Below are positions 50,478 through 62,689 of a stretch of 64,000 bases of DNA, one piece after another. The translations under genes and the position numbers were made by a program. The notes below the pieces were generated by a model, which did not search any database, had not been told where the DNA came from, and was given only the letters and a program-made list of their open reading frames with translations. Location of the stretch: NCBI GenBank assembly GCA_013396525.1, contig VWYX01000215.1, positions 145,705 through 209,704 on the forward strand, given 5' to 3'. The stretch comes from Chaetorhynchus papuensis. Taxonomy: Eukaryota; Chordata; Aves; Passeriformes; Rhipiduridae. How positions within the stretch are numbered: the first letter of the stretch is position 1; each line of letters begins with the position of its first letter.

Positions 50478-51634
50478 AAAAATGGTTCAAAGCTTAATAA
50501 TCACCAAAGGGTCCAGCATGTGTTTCCTGGGTAGCATATTAGGAGTTCCAGATGTTTTGTGACTGCAGTAAATTGCTGTTGCTGCAATCCAAGATGGTGA
50601 TAAGAATAATGTTGCAAAGTTATGGATAACATATTCGGCATTGCTGGGCTCTAGGTAAGCACATGGCTGAACAGCTCTGTGTCTTCTTCGGCTTTTGATG
50701 GAGGACTAAGGATTACTTAAAGTCATTTAGATTCAGATTTAAGGTGCGTTTAGTGCTGAATTCAGAAAAACTTCATCTCAAATGGCAGTAAAAAAGCAAG
50801 CAGTTTATTTTATTTGCTTGTATATGAAATTTGTGGTGTACGAAACTCAACCCTTTCCGCACAAAACAAACTGCAAAGAAAAAATGAAGTCGTTTCTTTT
50901 AATGTCCAAACCCAGAAATGGCTGACTGATGTGGAGGTATTTTTTTCCTCTCTACCTCAAAACCGTCAGATTTTGGCTGTTGTCTAATGTAAATGTGTCT
51001 GTCAGCTTTGAACTGCTTTGCCTAGATAACTGGCAAAGCTGGATTGTTTTTTTTTTTTAAGTGGAACACAGAGCTGACTAATCACAGCTCAGTTCTTGGC
51101 TTGCCTTTTGTAATCTGGGCTGCCACAGGTACACTACAGTCAGCACCCAATGTACTTCTTCATCAGGTCTTGGTTATGTTGCAGCCATAGTCCAATCTAT
51201 TGTGTGGATGTACTATTAGATTGCAGAGGTGTTGGCTCCATGTAGAATTTGAGGTCTCGATACAGTAATCATGCCAATACTCTCTTTTAGTAATTTATTA
51301 TATAGACCAAAACCTGAGCATTCTGCAGAGGTGGTGTGCAGGAGCAAGTCTTTGTGTTTGTGTGATCACTCTAACAAAGTGCAGGGTTGGAATGAATGCC
51401 TTTAACAAACAACTGACAAGTAAGGTTTTTTCAGAGTAGAATGACTTCTGTTAAAAAGATATAGATGATAAACTTTAGGGAATTTTGCTCTTTCAGCAAA
51501 CAGTTTTAAACTGAAGAATTAAGTTCAAACATTCTAAATTAAATATTATTTTTGCCCCACATTTGTCTCTTGGCCTCAAACTGTCATTATATTTAGACTG
51601 GGAGAAATGGTACCGTACAGCCAATGGTACAATA

Positions 51635-51663
51635 CAGCTTTTGCCATACTGAGGCAAAAGCTG
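51635..51663. repeat. Hairpin, 11 bp perfect stem, 7 bp loop
   Basis: cagcttttgcc (51635-51645) and ggcaaaagctg (51653-51663) are exact reverse complements around atactga. It is too short for a microRNA precursor and no T-tract terminator logic applies here. Listed as structure only. Confidence 0.85.
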
Positions 51664-54600
51664 AATTATGTTATATTAGTTTAGGAGAGGAGTTATTTAA
51701 ATCCTATATGAAGGCTGCTGTTGACATATGCTGTAGAAAGAATGAAATGGGTTGAATTGTCATTAAGAAAAGTTATAATCTGATTTACAAACTCTGCACT
51801 TGTTTGGATGTCAGATTAAGTACAAAGCTACAATAATGATTTATATCCTCATTTGTATGTCAGAAGGAGTAAATACCAAAGAGTGCAATAACAATTTGTA
51901 GGGTCTTGTTTATGAATATTGTATGTGCAGGTGACACTGACTAAAGAATAATATTAATGTTGTGTATTTCATGGGGATGGTAGCTACCATGTCCATTTCT
52001 CTTCATGGCTGTTTTGACAATCCAGTAAATAGTGCTCAGCTGCAGTTTGTTTTTATTTCCTGCAATAGGAAAACTTAGAAATTTAAAGGACAAGTGTGCA
52101 CTGCCTGGTTTAGGTGGTAATATTTGCCTTGCAAGAGAGGCCATGCAAACAGTGCCTCTGTAGGTTTTAGAAGAGTGAACAATATTTCTCCCCTGTGTGT
52201 ATGGTAACTGAGGATATTTAATAAGTCTGAAAGGAAGCAGACATATACACATTTATGCTGGCTTTCTTTCCTCCATGATACAAGGTTTTAAGATCAAGGC
52301 AAATTCTCTGCCTTAATCCTGAGCTTTTTCATGTAGATGCTCCACATGTTTCTGCAGTAGACCAGGCAGACGACTGTTGTGAATTTTAGGGGGTTGACTT
52401 TTGTTCCTTCTTTGTGCTTTCAAGCTTTTTTTTTTCTAGTTTCCGTAAGTGCCAACAGTGAAACAGGTTATGTGAAGGGAGAGCACTGATGACTTTTGTT
52501 TCTGGATGTGTATCTCTATTTACTCTTAACAGGGACAAGGCAGGAGCTGTTGTGGTGGAGTTTACAGGACGGGGAGAACTGATTCCATGGTACCTCGGTG
52601 GAGTGAATTTTAAGAGGTGAAACTCATTCAACACAAACTTCTAATGCAAACTGGAATGTTATGTTCTGGCCAAAAGTATTTTTGGTGAGGACTGTGTGGG
52701 AGGGAGTCAGAGAGTAGAGGTGGTCAGGTATGTCAGATATTGGATGTCATTTGTTCAGAAAAGTTACAAGATCTTAAATTCCCAGAACTCACTTGAAGAC
52801 TGCACACAAATCACACCTTGGCTATCAGTGTTATTCCATTCAGGAGTGCTGTTACGTTCCTGGCTTCCTGAGATTGCTAAGGCAGGGCCTGGAGAGGAGG
52901 GGAGAGGAGGGCAAGAAAAGCTGAAGAGTGCTCTTGGTGCTTTTAGTTATTTAATCTTAGTCATGGCCTTGTTCATAACAACAGACTTATCTACCAGTTT
53001 CCCAAAACAAATGTAATTCATAGATGTGTGGTAGCAGCTAGGACAAAATTGAGCCTGTCTAATCAGTCTGTGCATTTCCAGTGCTTTTCTTGTTTATAGC
53101 TTAAACTGTTTCTATCTTCAGTGTAGAGGGGAAAATTAAGATTTGCATTTTGATTCCAACTTTATTTGAGCAACTAATTTATAATATCACTAATCCCCTC
53201 TTGTTATTTCTAAAGAGCCACTTGAAAGGGGACCACTTTAAAAGTAATCAGTACAAGTAACCCCATTGTTCTTTTCAGTATGTACTGTGGTAGTGCAGGA
53301 ATGGATGCTCTGCAGGGGAACCATAACACTTTCAGTTAAAGCACTCGAGTGAAACTTCTCTTCCTGCAGCTCCCACAGTAGAGTATCATTTTTATTGGGG
53401 TATGGTATAAATTTATCATTTGATTTAGTATGTTCCTTTAGCTATTATGGTACTTACAAAATACAGTTTTTGAGTCTCTGAGTGTGAGAACTATTTCCAG
53501 GTTAAATGATACCATGCAGGAATACAAATGTATGTAATTAAGGAAAACATAATGAAATGTTATTTTGTGTGTAAGGGTGTTTTTTCCAAGAGTTAATATT
53601 GCCCATCTGTTTTCTAGTTATGATGTTCTGATTTCAGTGCAAATGTATCCTTGTTGAGACCCTCTGAAAAGGGGAGAGAATTTTGCTTTTTTGTTCTTAC
53701 GCCTGTGCTGAAGGGGAAAAATAGGTAGAGAAACGATGGTGCTGGTGCAGTGTTCCAACTTTGTTGCAAGACTTCTCTGAAACTTAATCCCAGGAGGTCT
53801 AAACCTGGTCTTTGTCTTGACAGTTTAGAGATGGATATTTGAGTCTTGCAGTGAATTTCTAGAAATACTGGTTTTTTTTCGGTGGAGCAATAATGTTATT
53901 GGCTAGAAATGCCAGAAAACAAGATGCCGAAATACTGAGTGCAATTTTAACAGCAAAATAAGATTATCTGGACATGTTTCTAGAGATTAGAGAGAGCCTT
54001 TTTCACATAGAATTCTCAAGAAAGCTGTTGCATATCTGGTTCTCAGTGAAACACTGTACATGCTATAGCATGTTCTATTGCTGCACTTGCCTATGGAATT
54101 GCATCCACACCTGCTACTTGCAAACCAGTGCAATTGAGCCTTATTGCTGTCTATCTTTCTGTTTTTCCCATGTTGTCTGGGTGTTCCTGTGTGGCTTGTT
54201 GTTCAGCTGCCACTTATGCCTTGTAGCTATTACATGTATAAAGTATTTCAAGTCCTTTCCCAAGTCTGTTTTTCTTCTATCCCATGATTATATTTTCCTC
54301 TCCCAGCAGCAGGGAGCATTTGCATCTTTCCTTACGCTGCTGATAACCAAAAGCACTACCATACCACCAGTTTTTGCAGTGCCTTTAGCTCCTTACACAG
54401 AAGGTTTGGTGAAGTTTTGGGAGAACTGCGCTCTTCTTCATTCCTTCTCTGGCCAATTTCATCTTGCTGGGGACATCAGTATCCAGCCTTGAGGGACTTT
54501 GTTCCCAGTTTGAGGCTGAGGCACTGGGGAACAGCAGTGTGGTCAACGCCTTAACGCAGTGCGCCTTGAGTTTTGTTTTCTGTGTACTCTGTAAAGGGAG

Positions 54601-55138
54601 CAGAGGTGCCAGCTGCCAGTCTGTCAGTGAGGGGCTGGGCCGTGCAGTGGAGAGGAAAGTCTGGGAAGGTTACAGAATAAACTCCTAATCATCGCTGTTT
54701 TGTTGGCTATCAGTTGATTTCAAATTATGGTTTTACTGAAGTGCCAGTAGATGAACTAGGGATATGCTGCCTGCCTGCGTGAGCTGGCTCATACAGGTGC
54801 TGGGTTACACTGAGCTTTGGCTTGGCTGATGTGAGAGAAAGTTGGTGAATGGACTGTGCTTACTGCAAGTTGGGATAGGCAAAAATATGGGTGTTTAATC
54901 AGCCGTTGGTAAAAACCACGATACTGAGAATGGCACTTTGCTACTGTGCAAGGTGCAAAGTGCACACAACTGTGCAAAGTGCAGACATAGGCAGCTGCTC
55001 TGTGAAGAGTGTTGGTGTTTTAATATTTTCTGAATTTGTCAGGTTAAACTAATGTTTAAGGAAAAGAAAATCATCTGCCCTGATACACGCTGTTTGGAAT
55101 GGCTTGAATTGGACATTTGTTTCTTTTGTGTTCCGCAG

Positions 55139-55431
55139 ACTTCTTGAAGCCAACTCTAGCAAAGAGGAGGAGTTCCATCTGTGCCAGCCAGCCCCAGTCT
55201 CCAGTGCTGGTCCCCCTGATGGCACATTGCACAAGCCTGTGAAACCTGCCAAGCTGGACGCCACAGCTTTGCACGACTGCACTTTGGCCGCCACCGTGCC
55301 TCCCTCGGAGCTGTCGAGCCATGCAGTCCTAGCCTGCGACACAGGCATTCATGAGGAGCACTATGTAAGCGAAGGGGTGCAAGATGATGTGCCAGACTGC
55401 AGAGAGTACAGGGATGCCTGCACCATTACTG
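55139..55431 (+). CDS. Internal coding exon of an unidentified plus-strand gene
   Basis: Seen: acceptor cttttgtgttccgcag| and donor ACTG|GTAAGC bracket 293 bp with one frame open throughout: 97 full codons, entered with two bases from the previous exon and leaving one base for the next. The exon is clearly GC-richer than its flanks. The peptide starts LLEANSSKEEEFHLCQ, has a Pro/Ser/Ala-rich middle (PAPVSSAGPPDG), a Lys/Pro patch (HKPVKPAKLD), and an acidic end (HEEHYVSEGVQDDVPDC). It has no membrane segment or known motif and looks like a disordered linker of a larger intracellular protein. One other frame is open for only about 33 codons. I do not recognise the family. It probably belongs to the transcript from the 8.6-9.7 kb CpG island. 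Confidence 0.75.
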
Positions 55432-58410
55432 GTAAGCAGTCAAATCTTTCACCTTGGTAAGCATGTGGAGGTGTAAAGTTAAGCTCATGGTGGGGTATCT
55501 GCTTCATGGACGGTGCTGCCGCTGTTCTGCTCATTTCTTCTTGTTTAAGAAGTGATTTCACAGGCACCAGGATTTTCAACGAATGCACTTTGTAATGTTT
55601 AAGGTCCTTGCAAATAGGCCAGACCAATGGCAGCTGTGAAACCAGGTTACTGTATTTATGGACTAGGGAAATGGAGCCATTCGCAAGTTTGTTTGGAAAC
55701 TAACCAGAGTCAGGGAACACTGCAGCTTAAAGTTTATGGAATGCTTGTCCTAATGTTCAGCATAATTTAGATTTTTATCTTCATAAGAGAATTGCTTTGT
55801 TGGAGAAAAGGGATGGGAGAAATAGGATCTAACATTTTTACTGCACGTATTTTTTGCTTTTCAAAGCCATTTCATTTTTTTCACGTTAGTTCTGGAACAG
55901 TAAAAGTTAATGTATGTCGAATAGCTTCTTCTGCACGCTTTTATGGAAGGCTGAGTACCTTATAATAGATTCATACAAATAAATTGAATATGTGTTGAAG
56001 TATAGTATTTTAAATAGAATTAGATTCTTAGTGCTGTGGTCAGCTGACCCATTTTTTTTTTGTGTTTGAACAATTGCTGTAAGTCAATTTAGTCATGGTT
56101 ATGACCATGAAATGACAAGCAGTTTCCATTCCAAGTGCATGGTTTGTTGGCTGAGCTGTGAGGCTTCTTTTAGCCTAAAGTGACCTTGTGAGTTTCAAGT
56201 CCTTTTGGGAGTGTTTGAGGAGTCAGCTGAGTTTTTGGAAGGGAGAAATGAGATGTCTGAGAAAAACATCAGTAAGACTAAGGCCATTCTACTTGGCAGG
56301 CAGATACTTTTATCCTGAGTTACTTTCAGCCCTTTTTAGAATTGTCTTTAAGTCACAGAACTAGTTAATGGTGACCATCAGCAGCTGCTTTAGTAGCATG
56401 CCTTAGCTTAGCTCAGCCCAACAGCTGTGTAGTTATTAAGGATTGATATTCTGAAAAAAAGGACATAGAAAGAAGGGCAGAGGTGCTCTCAAGTCCATCC
56501 TGATTTCCTTGGGAAGACAAGCAGCAGGATTAACACTGGAGTCACTTTGTCAGGTATACATCTACATCAAATAAATGTTTTGTTAAAGAAACTTACTTGC
56601 CATCCTTCCTTTCTTGTTTTCATGAATTTAGAGCTCTTTAACTGGTTGGTTCAAAGATGGGTCATCCTTTTGACTTCCATGTAGGTATTTGCTTGTTAGG
56701 TAGACTAGAAACTACATATCACATAAGTGCATTCCTGGTAGTGTAACTCTGTTTTCCAGGCCCCTTGTAGAAGGATCTTGCAAGGCTGTGGCCTGTTTCC
56801 ACCCCCATTCCTCCCTCCCCTGTTAACTGGAATTTAACTTTGTTTTTCTGACTATAAGCCAACCAATTTATTTCATGAATCAAGATGCCTTCTTGATTAT
56901 GGTTCCTTGAAAGGCAAGACAAACTCACTTTTTAAACTTTTCAAAGGTTTTTATTAAATGGAGGCCAGTGCACATTCTTGCTACTTCACATTCCTTCAAG
57001 CCTGGTGTAGTTTCTGAATCTCTTTCTTCTTGCTTAGCTCTCAGCCAAATGTTGTTTACAGATTGATCCTAAATTGCTTTTTTAAGTGGACTTGCTGTTC
57101 TGCCGTGTCACAGTTGTACTTTTTGTGAACTGAGGACAACATGATGTGACTTGAAGTAGAAATAGCAGTGGTTTCGTTGATTGTTTGGTTTGTTGGGGAT
57201 TTTTTGGTGTTTATGGATTTTTGAGTTTCGGCTTTTTGTTGTGCATTTTCAAGGCGTCAAAGGGCACAGGCTGGAAGTAAGGAATTGGTCTCATATTTCC
57301 TCTGTAAAGTCTTTATCAGCATTGTGTGCAGGTGTGCAGTGTATACCCTTGAAACAATCTGAAAGATAAATACCTGATTGAATTGTCAGGATTGTCAGAG
57401 ACTTAAACATGAAGACTTTGTTTAGTTCTGACTGACAAATTAGCACTATTTACACTTTTAAATTGTTTAGCGGGAAAAAAATTGCTCATATCTAGTGTGC
57501 ATATACCATACTTTTTCTTCTGATGCCAAGCCTTGACTCTAGAGTTCAAATTCAGCAATCAGGGTAATCTATGGGTTTTTTTAGTCTAAGATTTACACCT
57601 ACAGCCTATTGTAAAAGTTATGTGCAAAAATTCTTGCAAATAAAGGCTTGAGCACAGTTAAGAAAAGAATAGGAAACTGAGGCACAATGTGGCGTGGTGA
57701 TGCCTTCTGTAATGCAGCAAGCCAATGGTAATTGGAGCTACCTCTGATAGAGCTAATAGTAAATGATATAATGTGCACATTTTGCTATTTAACTTTTCAA
57801 GACCATTGATGCTTGAAAAATTCTTAATGCTCCTTCCTTTTTTTTTTTTCATTACTGTTTTCATTTCCTGTTGTATTTGCTGGCAGCAGAGAGGCACTTT
57901 GGCATTCTCTGTCAGCAGCACCATCTTTCCTGCCTGGATCCCAAGAGCAGATTCAATGTAGCTGAGAGCATTGCACATTCTGATTGTGCTAAGTGTGTTT
58001 TCTTGGATACAGGGCTGGCTTAAACATTTCCTGTCCCCAAACCATCTCAGCATTGTGCTTTAACAGATTTGTGTGGGAGTGCAACTAGAGGTATTTTAGG
58101 CAACTGGTCTGGATAGAAACTTTGCTGTGCTTTTGTGTCAGAGAGGAGATGAGGGTTACTTTTTAGTTAGGTCACACCTGATCTGTCCTATTGTGTGGCC
58201 TAAAAGCAGTTTTGTTGGCATAAGAGGCAAATAAGCACTGCAGGGCTGGACCCAGTTGACAAAAAACTGTGGTGAAAAATTTCCTTGAGGCAATGTCTTT
58301 GAGAGGGACAGCACCAAAAAAGCACCTTTCTCACTGAATTTGATGTTAAAGCACCATCCAAAGCTCATAGGTGCTGCAAGTGAAGCTTTATGCAGGTAAA
58401 TGCATCTGAA

Positions 58411-58432
58411 TCTGTGCTGACTTCAGCACAGA
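58411..58432. repeat. Short perfect hairpin, 10 bp arms
   Basis: tctgtgctga and tcagcacaga are exact reverse complements around CT. Isolated, with no adjacent open frame that would give it a role. Confidence 0.8.
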
Positions 58433-60549
58433 AGGGAAATGAAATAGGATAGTTAGTTGATCCATTGAAAAAATTGTTTGTGAATGTTTTAGGAGTTACG
58501 AAAAAAGTGCTGGTGGAGCACATACTTTCTAAAAACTAAACCTGAAAATGGACTCAGTAGCTATTGTAATAGATTTTTGGGTTTGTGATACTTCATTTTA
58601 GGTTTCGTTAGGAAGATTTAGGAGAAAAGATAAATGTAGTCTGACTTGAAGTTTCTATTGCTATTGATTGTGGAACTCCTGTAGGTAAATGGGCAGGAGA
58701 CTCAAGTCCTGAGGTTGGTGGACAGTGGGGCAGCACTGTATGGAAGTGTCTTGGTGCTGCTACGTGTGGGAGGCACCTGTCATGTCCTAGTTGTTTGTTT
58801 TTTTCCTTTTTAACTTTTCTCTTTCTCGCTGCTCGCATTCATCCAAGAGCATAGAAACAGGAATACGGATGTAGCACCATCTAGTGTTCCTTTTGCTAGA
58901 AAGGGAGTGGAAATGCTTTTAAAGGTCTGTCTTTTCTGTATTTGCAGACTTGAATACTTTCAGTCAGATGTTGATGAAAATAGCAGCTGGAATTGGGACC
59001 TTTCTTCTCTAACACCACCACCACCCCCATCCCATTTTTTGTAGAGCAGGAGGGGCTGTAATCTTGGCATGAAAAAGCAGAGTATCACTAAATTGCTCAG
59101 AAATTTCATGAATTACAAAAGCCTCTTAGTCCGATTGCCTTTCTTTCTTATCTGTCAGCTGCTGTCAGGCAAATCCTGTCCTCCTGGAAACGGAGAGTAC
59201 AGTGGGGATGGAAGTCTGAAATATCACGGGTTATTACTCTTGTGATAGCTGTCTGACTGCCAGAATATTTTCATGAGGCTTCTTGTTTGTGTGTTTTTCT
59301 TTTTTTCTCTTAAAATATGCATAACACAGTATCCTTAGACATCTTCAGTAAGTTAACTTTGTTGTTGCATGTCTGAATACTCTCTATTTGCAATGATTTT
59401 GGTATGGTGTACTTTGTAATTCAAGAGCTAACTGCTTAATATGCCATGTAGGTTTCCTCATCCTTCTCTGAAAAGGGAGAGAATGAATGGGCTGTAATTT
59501 AAATTGCCTAGCTCCTTCATTAGTTTGCATGATTCATTTGTTCATTGTTCTAATTACTCTTACTAAATGCATGTAGGAGGGTGTTTTCTGGCTGTTCAGG
59601 ACAATTTCCTGAGGGCTGTTGAATTACTGGGAAATGCTTTGTGGTAATAGCCTGCTCTGTGTCTTACTTCGCAATTAACACAAGTAGATTTTTTTTTTTT
59701 AGTAGTTTCTAAAAACAAAGTTACAGTACAGGAGGGGTCAAACCATGAAATGTCTTTGTTTCTCAGCAGGAAGGTATCTGTGAGAAGAGTTGGTATTGTT
59801 TGACCTTCCTTGCAGGTTGTGTAACTTGCATGTTACTGCACTGACTGCAGTGGAAGGAGTCATCCAGAGAAACCAACTTTCTCTTGCTGTCAGCCTCATT
59901 CACACAATCTCCTAGCAATGTTTGGGTGCAGAAAATTTTCTCTGGGTTTTCATCCTGTCTCTATCCTTATTCAGGCTTTAAATATGTTCCCATATGAGAC
60001 AGAGATTCCATTCTTTTCCACCGGATCACCACTCTTCATGGTAACATCAACCAGTTTTGATAACTGACTGATCTTACAGATAAGTAGTGTCGTTCTGACC
60101 TTTTCTTTATGTAATCACTTTATTTTAAAAGACATGCTCAGGGCCCACAGAATTTCCATTCCGTTGTGTGTGTGTATCCCCCAAGATGCATGTTTTTGTG
60201 TTGTAAGGCTGAATGTCTATTCCTTTTGTTTCAAGTGTGATAAAGCATGATTACTCAAAATTAACTCCGTAGGGACTTTGGTATTACAGGTTGTTGTGAG
60301 ATTGCTTTACTCTTGTTAAGCAGGTGATGGGGAGAATGCTGTACCTGTGGCTGTCCTGTTTTAGGTGCGTGAGTTACCACCAGAAATTGTGTGCTTGCTA
60401 TTCTGAGACTGTTCAACAGGGTGCTCTGGTTGGGTTTGGTACCTGTTACAGGCCTGCTGGTTGACTTCTAAGCTTTAAATGGTTAAAAAAGTATTGAAAA
60501 AATATTGGCAGTTTTGAATTGCTTCCCTTAATTTGAACCTCTCTGAGTT

Positions 60550-60599
60550 CTGTTGGGGTTACCTTTCTCTTTTACTGTTGTGGTTACCTTTCTCTTTTA
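60550..60599. repeat. Tandem duplication, 2 x 25 bp
   Basis: The unit at 60550-60574 starts ctgttggggttacctttctc and is repeated at 60575-60599 with one G/T change. The copies are almost identical, so the event is recent. Confidence 0.88.
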
Positions 60600-60737
60600 G
60601 TGGAGCATAACTTGCTCTAGCATTTGCTGCTTTTTCAGCTCCTGATTTGGGGTGGGACTTCCATGTTTTTCTCAGCTTTGTCAATATGAGCGAAGAGGTG
60701 TAAAATACTGTGTGGTGGAGCTGGAACTCAAGCAAAG

Positions 60738-61150
60738 AGCATAAGAAATGCTCTGCTGTGTTGGACCAGCCAGCTCAGGACTGTGTTTCTGACTCCAGAA
60801 ACCGCAGGTGCTGGAGATACGGAGATCATGCACTCAGTCACTCTCAGAAGTCTACTCAGCATAAGTACCCCCATCATGCAGAATTATTTAGTGTTGGAAC
60901 CTTTCCATAGCTTTTTCTTACGTGGATCTGCTGATTTTACCCTGGAAGTTCATGGTTGCTACTCCCGTGTGCAGTGACAGAAATCTTGCGCTGTTTCTGT
61001 CAGTATTTGTCCTAGTTATACAGGATTTGGTGAATATCAGTTCTTTCTCCTTATGAAGTTACCTTCATGATTTTGAAAAGCCTTCATAATTTTTACACCC
61101 CTGCCTACTCCTCTCCCAGCTTTCTTAGTCTCTCCTTTAAATAAAGCTCT
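60738..61150 (-). mobile_element. Ancient CR1-like LINE remnant (reverse)
   Basis: The left part, 'agcataagaaatgctctgct' then 'gtgttggaccagcc', resembles the reverse 3' end of old amniote CR1 families ('ataagaa...ctgggtcagacca'). The right part, 'cttcatgattttgaaaagcc' to 'ttcttagtctctcct', matches their internal 'catgattttatagacctcta...' region. It is very diverged compared with the other CR1 copies here. The boundaries are rough. Confidence 0.45.
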
Positions 61151-62689
61151 GGGAATGTGGGTCCTTACCTCAGCTCATTTACTTTGTTATTGTTACCAGT
61201 CTCATCCTGTAAGCTTGATCTAGTTTTGGTCTCTTCTGCCTCTTTCCCAACACTTCTTTTAAGCAGCTATTGCTAAATTCTGAACACTATTTCTTTCTCT
61301 AAAGCATTCCAAAAATGCCAGTCCTGTTAACATGAGATAGCTCCTTCGGCATGACTGGAACAATTTTATGAGTCTGACTGTATTTCTGTCTTGCCTACTC
61401 TGACAAAATGATCTTATTCTCTGTGCCTGCTGCATCACTGCCTCTATTTTGAATTTTCTGTCTGGCTTTTGGTGCATTCTCAGTCAACTTCATGCAGTCA
61501 ACTTCCCCCCCCCACCCATCCTCCCCACAGTTGCTTTCCAGCTCTTATCCAATAACCTGGTGGTTTTTTCTGATTCCTCTCCTGTGTCAGGTTGTTATAC
61601 CACCTCTTAATCTGTATCTCAGGCATATGTTTTTATTCTGTCAAGGATTATCTTTTTGGGGTTTGACAACATCTGGTTGGTTGGTTTTCCCTTAAGCAGA
61701 GTTCTGCTATGCTCCCTGTCTAAGCCCACTTATTTATTTATGCTTCCTAATATGATCCATGGTTTTTAGTGGAAACTGTCAGTTCTGAATCACTATGAAA
61801 GCAAGTGTTGTAATTACGAGTCCAGTGTGATGTTTTTGAAGACATTCTTCTTAGCTTTCCCTTGTTTTGGGAAGCACTTATCATTCCTAAATGTGTACTT
61901 TATTTGAGGTAGGGGTGCATGAAAGCAGTAAGTGTTCATCGGTGTTCTGGGTTTGTTCTTTGGAGAAAGTACTGAAGGCCAGTTCCTAGTAGATTTTTTG
62001 GGCATGTTTTTTTGGTTTGCATTTTTTTGTTTTCCCATTGTGGTGCGATGAACAGTGCAGGAAGACTAAAAAGCTACATTTGACTATTGGTGCATTTAAA
62101 TATGTGAAAATAACTTCTATTCCATAATTTAGCTCCATGACATGTGAAGTTCAGGTTTACCTTTCCCCTTCAATGTATGAGTGTGTGTCCATCATGAAAC
62201 AACACATTTTTCACTTAAAGTAAGCATCTGTAGAGAGCAAGCTACATAAGATTTAATTCTTATGTTTTGCTTGTGATTCTGTGAAAGCTTTGTTGACAGC
62301 CATTGTTTAGTGGCTGGCACATTTTGTAGCTGGGCTGAACAACAAGCAAAAGCAGGACAATTGCTTTTCAGGGTTTTCATACTCAGTGATTTATCAATGG
62401 GTTTTTGAGACATTTGCAGTCTCTCTTGGCAGCTGGAAGATCCTAATGGTTAATGAATGTGTTTATTCTTACTGCTGCTGAACAGTGCATTGCCAGCAGG
62501 CCTTTGCTACATGAATAGCTTTTGTTCTTACTCTAGAAGAATAGCCATGGTGGCAAAGTTTCCTTTTATTTTCTGTTTAATGTAAAAATCATGAGTATGG
62601 GTGCATTTATCTACAGGGAGAAACATTTCTGTACTTTCATTTAAAGCAAAGTTCACTTAAATTTATGGCATAATGTACTGTAGGGTCCT

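Larger units (their letters stand above)
31011..55138. other. Intron-like sequence with repeats and palindromes, no supported exon
   Basis: A second long non-coding stretch, probably intronic to the plus-strand gene. It carries the CR1 scrap at 32.2 kb, the palindromes at 36.1 and 40.6 kb, a probable LTR at 44.5-44.8 kb, a (TTTTG)n run, the nested inverted repeat at 50.4 kb and short duplications. A GC-richer patch at 41690-41990 holds a 135-codon frame that opens on GTG and lacks good splice sites. I cannot identify it and do not call it a gene. Confidence 0.5.

Noticed and set aside
51635..51663. microRNA precursor from the 11 bp hairpin
   Set aside because: The stem is far shorter than the roughly 30 bp expected of a pre-miRNA, and the flanks do not extend the pairing.
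53974..54492. 172-codon plus-strand frame, the longest outside CpG-rich DNA
   Set aside because: It is rich in Cys, Phe, Leu and Ser with no recognisable domain or splice structure, as expected for a chance frame in T-rich sequence.
57658..58053. 131-codon minus-strand frame
   Set aside because: Contains a Lys run from a T-tract, has no known motif and no splice support; most likely chance.
58936..59012. Possible next coding exon after tatttgcag, phase-compatible with the 55 kb exon
   Set aside because: The frame hits TAA after about 21 codons and no GT donor precedes the stop.
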